Shown here: positions 62,688 to 64,000 of the stretch, in pieces
Numbering within the stretch: the stretch's first letter is position 1
How the letters are laid out: each line of letters starts with the position of its first letter
NCBI GenBank assembly: GCA_005406025.1
Contig: BGZK01001219.1
Coordinates: 124,001-188,000 of the forward strand
Origin: Eumeta japonica
Lineage: Eukaryota > Arthropoda > Insecta > Lepidoptera > Psychidae
DNA: 64,000 nt
Direction: 5' to 3'
Made by a program: the position numbers and the translations under genes
The notes under the pieces: model-generated
Database searches by the model: none
The model's input: only the letters and a program-made list of their open reading frames with translations
Told to the model about the DNA's origin: nothing

Positions 62688-64000
62688 ATCAAAAATATCT
62701 TTATTTCGTTGGCAATAGAATTGCACTTGAAATACGTCATTATGGCATTCTTTTGGTATTAACATTAACACCCATACCGAATGCTGATTCATTTTTCGGT
62801 TTCGCTCTAAGATACATGATAGGTAGTCAATAAAACTGGCATATTTGAAAATTACATGAAACAGCCTGATGTCGAGCAATTAAGTCCCACGGGTTTTTTC
62901 GTTAATATATTCATATACGGCATAATTGTCCTTACCACATAATTTAAATTTATCGTATGAAATAGCAAATATTGAATTTCAACTGGGATTTCATTATAAA
63001 AGCGCACACATTGCCCTTAAATGATTTCTTAACTTTGCTGAGTCTGGTTTGTGAGCAGCAAGGTGATTCTCATGTCGTGTTATTATTATGAATATCATCA
63101 TTCGGAACAATTTTGTATATCTTTTGACATACACCGGGTTTTCTAGTATGTATTGTGACGGTACAGTTAAAATATTAATTTCCTTAAATTTTTCTCTGAG
63201 AGATACTGTTAGTTTTAAGTTATAAATAGCACGAATAGCCCGCTTTTGCTGCACAAAAAAACTGTGTTTATATTGGTTACATGGCCCCATAATAAAATTC
63301 CATAGGCCATGAGACTATGAAAGGAACTAAAATAAACTAATCTTGCGGTGCTTTTATTTGTAAGCCAACGAATCCTTTTGACTGCGTATGCTGCAGAACT
63401 AAGCTTTTTCGTCAATTCCGTTACATGAAAATTCCACCATAACTTAGTATCTAAAATCAGACCAAGAAATAGCGTCGTGTCCACAATATCCAGCATCTCG
63501 TCCCTGATTATTGATTTTGCATCGACCGATTTAGTATTAGACAACGAAAATTTAATTATTTTTGTTTTCTTCCCATTGAGCAAAACATTGTTAATTGTAA
63601 ACCACTCCACTACTTTTGAGATAGTACTATTTACTTCGTCAAAATCTGGATATTGTCTATTAACCTTTAAAAGCGAAAGTATCATCAGCAAACAGCACAA
63701 TCCCATGCTCGAACTTCAAAAGGTGCGGTAGATAATTAATATAAACTAGAAATAGAAATGGTCCAAGAACTGAACCTGTGGTACACCCATACTGACTGCA
63801 GATCCCGAACGTCTCTCACCATTAATATCAACCCTTTGAACTTTGCCACTCAAATATGACTCCAGGAGTCCAAGTGAGAGACCCTAACGCCGTAGTGCCG
63901 TAGTTTTCCTGATCAATGTATTATTATGAAAACAATCAAATGCCTTGGATAAATCACAGAAAACACCAATTACGTCCCGTGATTCTCCCAGGCACCAAAA
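62688..64000 (-). mobile_element. Jockey-like non-LTR retrotransposon, 3' part
   Basis: The 3' end is at 62688 (minus-strand reading ends GAAATAAAGATATTTTTGAT), followed upstream by a 3' UTR of about 300 bp and then a reverse transcriptase ORF. Visible pieces in order on the minus strand: GVFCDLSKAFDCFHNNTLI (RT motif A), VQRVDINGERRSGSAVSMGV, FADDTFAF (motif C), VEWFTINNVLLNGKKTK, FLGLILDTKLWWNFHVTELT, SAAYAVKRIRWLTNKSTARL and KRAIRAIYNL. The element continues past the window. It is broken by at least two frameshifts and an internal stop, so this copy is dead. Confidence 0.9.
63215..63706 (-). pseudogene. Reverse transcriptase fragment, frameshifted
   Basis: Longest open piece of the jockey-like RT. 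The first dozen residues are in the wrong frame: motif C FADDT is read in another frame (as LLMIL) just before this frame becomes the true one at about 63650. The C-terminal end shifts again near 63270, where KRAIRAIYNLKLTVSLREKF continues in the frame of 62994-63290. Confidence 0.85.

Larger units (their letters stand above)
62617..64000 (+). other. Start of intron after exon ac, runs off the window
   Basis: Almost entirely occupied by the retrotransposon at 62688-64000. Confidence 0.8.

Noticed and set aside
1..64000. CRISPR array, integron, operon or phage-like system
   Set aside because: No regularly spaced direct repeats, no compact gene clusters and no ribosome binding sites; the exon-intron structure shows animal nuclear DNA.

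Overview
The window looks like insect nuclear DNA, most probably from a moth or butterfly. Introns and intergenic DNA are AT-rich, coding exons are GC-rich with GT-AG introns, and the non-coding DNA is full of decayed non-LTR retrotransposon tails of types I associate with Lepidoptera. That order assignment is inference. I saw no bacterial-type operons, CRISPR arrays or rRNA, and no tRNA gene I would defend.

There is one convincing protein-coding gene, on the + strand. It is an insect orthologue of vertebrate TTC28 (TPRBK), a large protein with an N-terminal trio of TPRs, a long array of about 40-residue TPRs of the LGN/Pins type, and a C-terminal CHAT domain (caspase/separase-like fold). I trace 29 exons from 16013 to 62616, about 1,500 codons. 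26 of the 28 joins are exactly in phase and align with the human protein by eye, including 'EARAYSNLGSSYHYRRNF' and 'ASTHGNLAVAYQALGAHD'. The gene is incomplete at both ends. The start codon exon lies upstream of 16013 and was not found. The second half of the CHAT domain, with any catalytic His/Cys, lies past position 64000. Two joins (57587 to 59783 and 60410 to 62163) do not match in phase, so a small exon may be missing at each.

Layout: 1-16012 is upstream DNA or intron 1, with repeat tails, decayed minisatellite and a few GC-rich patches. 16013-20691 holds the N-terminal TPR exons. 20692-42069 has four exons (the acceptor sites at 27468, 35905 and 42070 end introns of 6-8 kb) and large repeat-rich introns, including a 1.2-kb TA-flanked inverted-repeat transposon at 25632-26858 with a broken pogo/psq DNA-binding domain. 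42070-54899 is the compact TPR core, many exons coding about one TPR each. 56011-62616 codes the linker and the first part of the CHAT domain. 62688-64000 is a jockey-like retrotransposon on the minus strand, inserted in a CHAT intron and broken by frameshifts.

I found no undescribed multi-gene system. The items most worth checking are the TPR-CHAT gene itself, the two phase gaps, the transposon with TIRs and psq domain, the single 3' tail sequence shared by four retrotransposon copies in opposite orientations, and an intron acceptor whose polypyrimidine tract is replaced by a (TA)n microsatellite.
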